A DNA stretch of 64,000 nucleotides, from the NCBI GenBank assembly GCA_036821825.1, contig DAISIV010000012.1, positions 25,825-89,824 on the forward strand, in the 5' to 3' direction. Made by a program: the position numbers and the translations under genes. The DNA is from CAITZA01 sp937915285 (GTDB lineage Bacteria; Desulfobacterota; Desulfomonilia; Desulfomonilales; Desulfomonilaceae). Shown here in pieces: positions 62,922-64,000 of the stretch; position 1 is the stretch's first letter, and the number at the start of each line of letters is the position of its first letter. The notes beneath the pieces are model-generated. The model saw only the letters and a program-made list of their open reading frames with translations. It did not search any database and was not told the origin of the DNA.

Positions 62922-63518
62922 CTAACGACCCGACTGATTGGTTGCTGCAGCTAGCAATGGGCTGTCTTTGTGGGCCTTGTAGAGCTGAATGTACCGCTTC
63001 CTGATCCTGTCGCGAGTTGAAAGAACCGCCCTGGCATACCCCCTGGCGTAATCTGGATGATCACTATTGTATGCGCTCAGAGCTGGAACAACATGTCCAT
63101 ACATCTCAAGATAATATTTGAAGATCTGGACCCCGCATTCGGCGTTCACACGTAAGTCGAGAAGGTCTGAGGATTTTATGCTGAATTTGCTTGCCCAGGA
63201 AGGCGCATGAACCTGGAACATTCCCCTACAGTTCTTGTAATTGATGATGTTATTCTTGAATCCGCTTTCAACATAGACTATGGCCATGTATAGCCACATG
63301 TCTCCGCAGGTGACCCTGTTGAAGTATTTGTTGCCTGCGTGCGCAATTGCCGAGGCTGTTTCATACGATTGTCTCAGGCTCAATCGCCCCTCGGTCATCT
63401 CATTTATTATGACCGAGCAAATGTCCAGAGCATTGGGTTGCTCCCTTTCCTGACATGAAGCGTTAGCCGCACACAGCAAGAGGAGCAACGCCAACACCGG
63501 CGCTATTCTAAAAATCAT
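62922..63518 (-). CDS. Lytic transglycosylase (SLT family)
   Basis: 198 residues. The signal peptide (VLALLLLLCAANASC) is followed by an SLT-like domain: AIVYVESGFKNNIINYKNCRGMFQVHAPSW with the catalytic Glu in ESGF, GVQIFKYYL and AYNSDHPDYARGYARAV. It cleaves peptidoglycan glycan strands. ATG 63518 has GGAGGG 5 bases upstream. A longer start at 63548 is unlikely. Confidence 0.85.
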   Translation of the reverse strand: MIFRIAPVLALLLLLCAANASCQEREQPNALDICSVIINEMTEGRLSLRQSYETASAIAHAGNKYFNRVTCGDMWLYMAIVYVESGFKNNIINYKNCRGMFQVHAPSWASKFSIKSSDLLDLRVNAECGVQIFKYYLEMYGHVVPALSAYNSDHPDYARGYARAVLSTRDRIRKRYIQLYKAHKDSPLLAAATNQSGR

Positions 63519-63596
63519 CCGCTCCCTCCGGAAGGCGGCTTCGAACAACCCCTATTCGTTCCGCCAAACCCCTTTAGTTTTTTTGCTACTTAAATC

Positions 63597-63953
63597 TCAT
63601 TTCGGAATAACCGGTTTGAGAGGCTCAGGAACCGCCACAGCCTTTTTTGTAGCCGGTTTGGTCTTGTATATTTTGCTCTCGACATAATCTATAGGCATCT
63701 GTATCGGAGCGAAAACCCGATCCGAACAGAATTTTATCGCGTCAAGACAAGGATTAAAGAGGCTGAAGGTCCTCTTGAGAGCAGAATTTACAAACCCATC
63801 CGCACGGTCAACCACGTTGGCTCCAGTTTCATAAACGTTGGTGGCAACCTCAGAGGTAAATGACTTGTTAGGCCCTTTGGCCGCAGCAAACACCGGCGCT
63901 GCCAAAGCGACAATCAGACTCACACAAAGAGCCATTCTTAGAATTTTAAACAT
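63597..63953 (-). CDS. Small secreted protein of unknown function
   Basis: 118 residues. The signal peptide (MALCVSLIVALAAPVFAAA) is followed by a helical region and a Lys/Pro/Val-rich tail. Two cysteines (NPCLDAIKFC) could be linked. GGAGG lies about 7 bases upstream of the ATG. It ends about 80 bases upstream of the lytic transglycosylase start on the same strand, so the two may be co-transcribed. Confidence 0.65.
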   Translation of the reverse strand: MFKILRMALCVSLIVALAAPVFAAAKGPNKSFTSEVATNVYETGANVVDRADGFVNSALKRTFSLFNPCLDAIKFCSDRVFAPIQMPIDYVESKIYKTKPATKKAVAVPEPLKPVIPK

Positions 63954-64000
63954 CCATAAACCTCCAGAACAAATTAAAGTGATTTATTATTTCATAGTTG

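Overview
The window reads as chromosome of an anaerobic or syntrophic bacterium, most likely a Desulfobacterota (deltaproteobacterial) lineage related to Desulfomonile or Syntrophobacterales. The reasons are a soluble heterodisulfide-reductase-type complex (HdrA, HdrC, HdrB), TRAP and TAXI carboxylate uptake genes, acyl-CoA metabolism, a molybdenum hydroxylase operon, and many small secreted proteins and lipoproteins. The taxonomic call is inference; no rRNA or tRNA gene is present to anchor it. I saw no insertion sequence, prophage or CRISPR array. One 100-N scaffold gap (5163-5262) is flanked by the same 55 bases on both sides and looks like an unmerged contig overlap.

Layout. 1-6.2 kb: the N-terminal part of glnD cut by the left edge, an outer-membrane barrel, nhaA, the gap, and a second barrel. 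6.3-13.9 kb, minus strand: a cobalamin-binding radical SAM protein, then hdrA-hdrC-hdrB, in which HdrA is a 1479-residue fusion of two HdrA modules with an inserted GltD-like NAD(P)H module. 14-17 kb: ybaB-recR and a CysC-phosphodiesterase fusion. 17-25 kb, minus strand: a DMT transporter, a small secreted protein with its own terminator, a LUD/GHMP-kinase pair, a class A PBP whose transpeptidase half looks inactive, and a MoxR/VWA pair. 25-26.5 kb: two related small secreted Cys-rich proteins with an identical 29-base translation-start region and TTGACA-type promoters. 27-37 kb: an MFS carrier, lipoprotein, CAP-domain protein, TAXI receptor, thiolase, orphan FtsX/MacB-type permease, TPR protein, two paralogous ankyrin proteins and an RRM protein. 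37.6-41 kb: an LsrF-like aldolase/thiolase, a zinc alcohol dehydrogenase and an M24 peptidase.

41-52 kb is the most coherent metabolic unit: a divergent FadR/GntR-type regulator (plus a stand-alone receiver protein) faces an eight-gene minus-strand operon. The operon encodes an acyl-CoA ligase, the TRAP system dctP-dctQ-dctM, an acyl-CoA dehydrogenase and a three-subunit xanthine-dehydrogenase-family enzyme (2Fe-2S, FAD, Mo). It predicts import of a carboxylic acid, activation to the CoA ester, then dehydrogenation and/or hydroxylation. The substrate cannot be read from the sequence.

52-64 kb: a TIGR04076-like protein, a WrbA-like flavodoxin, a third ankyrin protein, a Tyr/Gly/Gln-rich secreted protein with three C-terminal WG motifs, a phosphoesterase, then housekeeping genes (tsaB, rseP, nadD, rsfS), a zinc-ribbon protein, a PCC-domain protein, an SBF-type carrier, apbE, a lipoprotein, a lytic transglycosylase and a small secreted protein.

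Functional links I would emphasise: HdrABC carries its own pyridine-nucleotide module, so it may couple NAD(P)H, ferredoxin and a disulfide-type acceptor without separate Mvh or Flox subunits. The MoxR/VWA pair resembles the CoxD/CoxE maturation factors of Mo hydroxylases and could serve the Mo-enzyme operon about 17 kb away.
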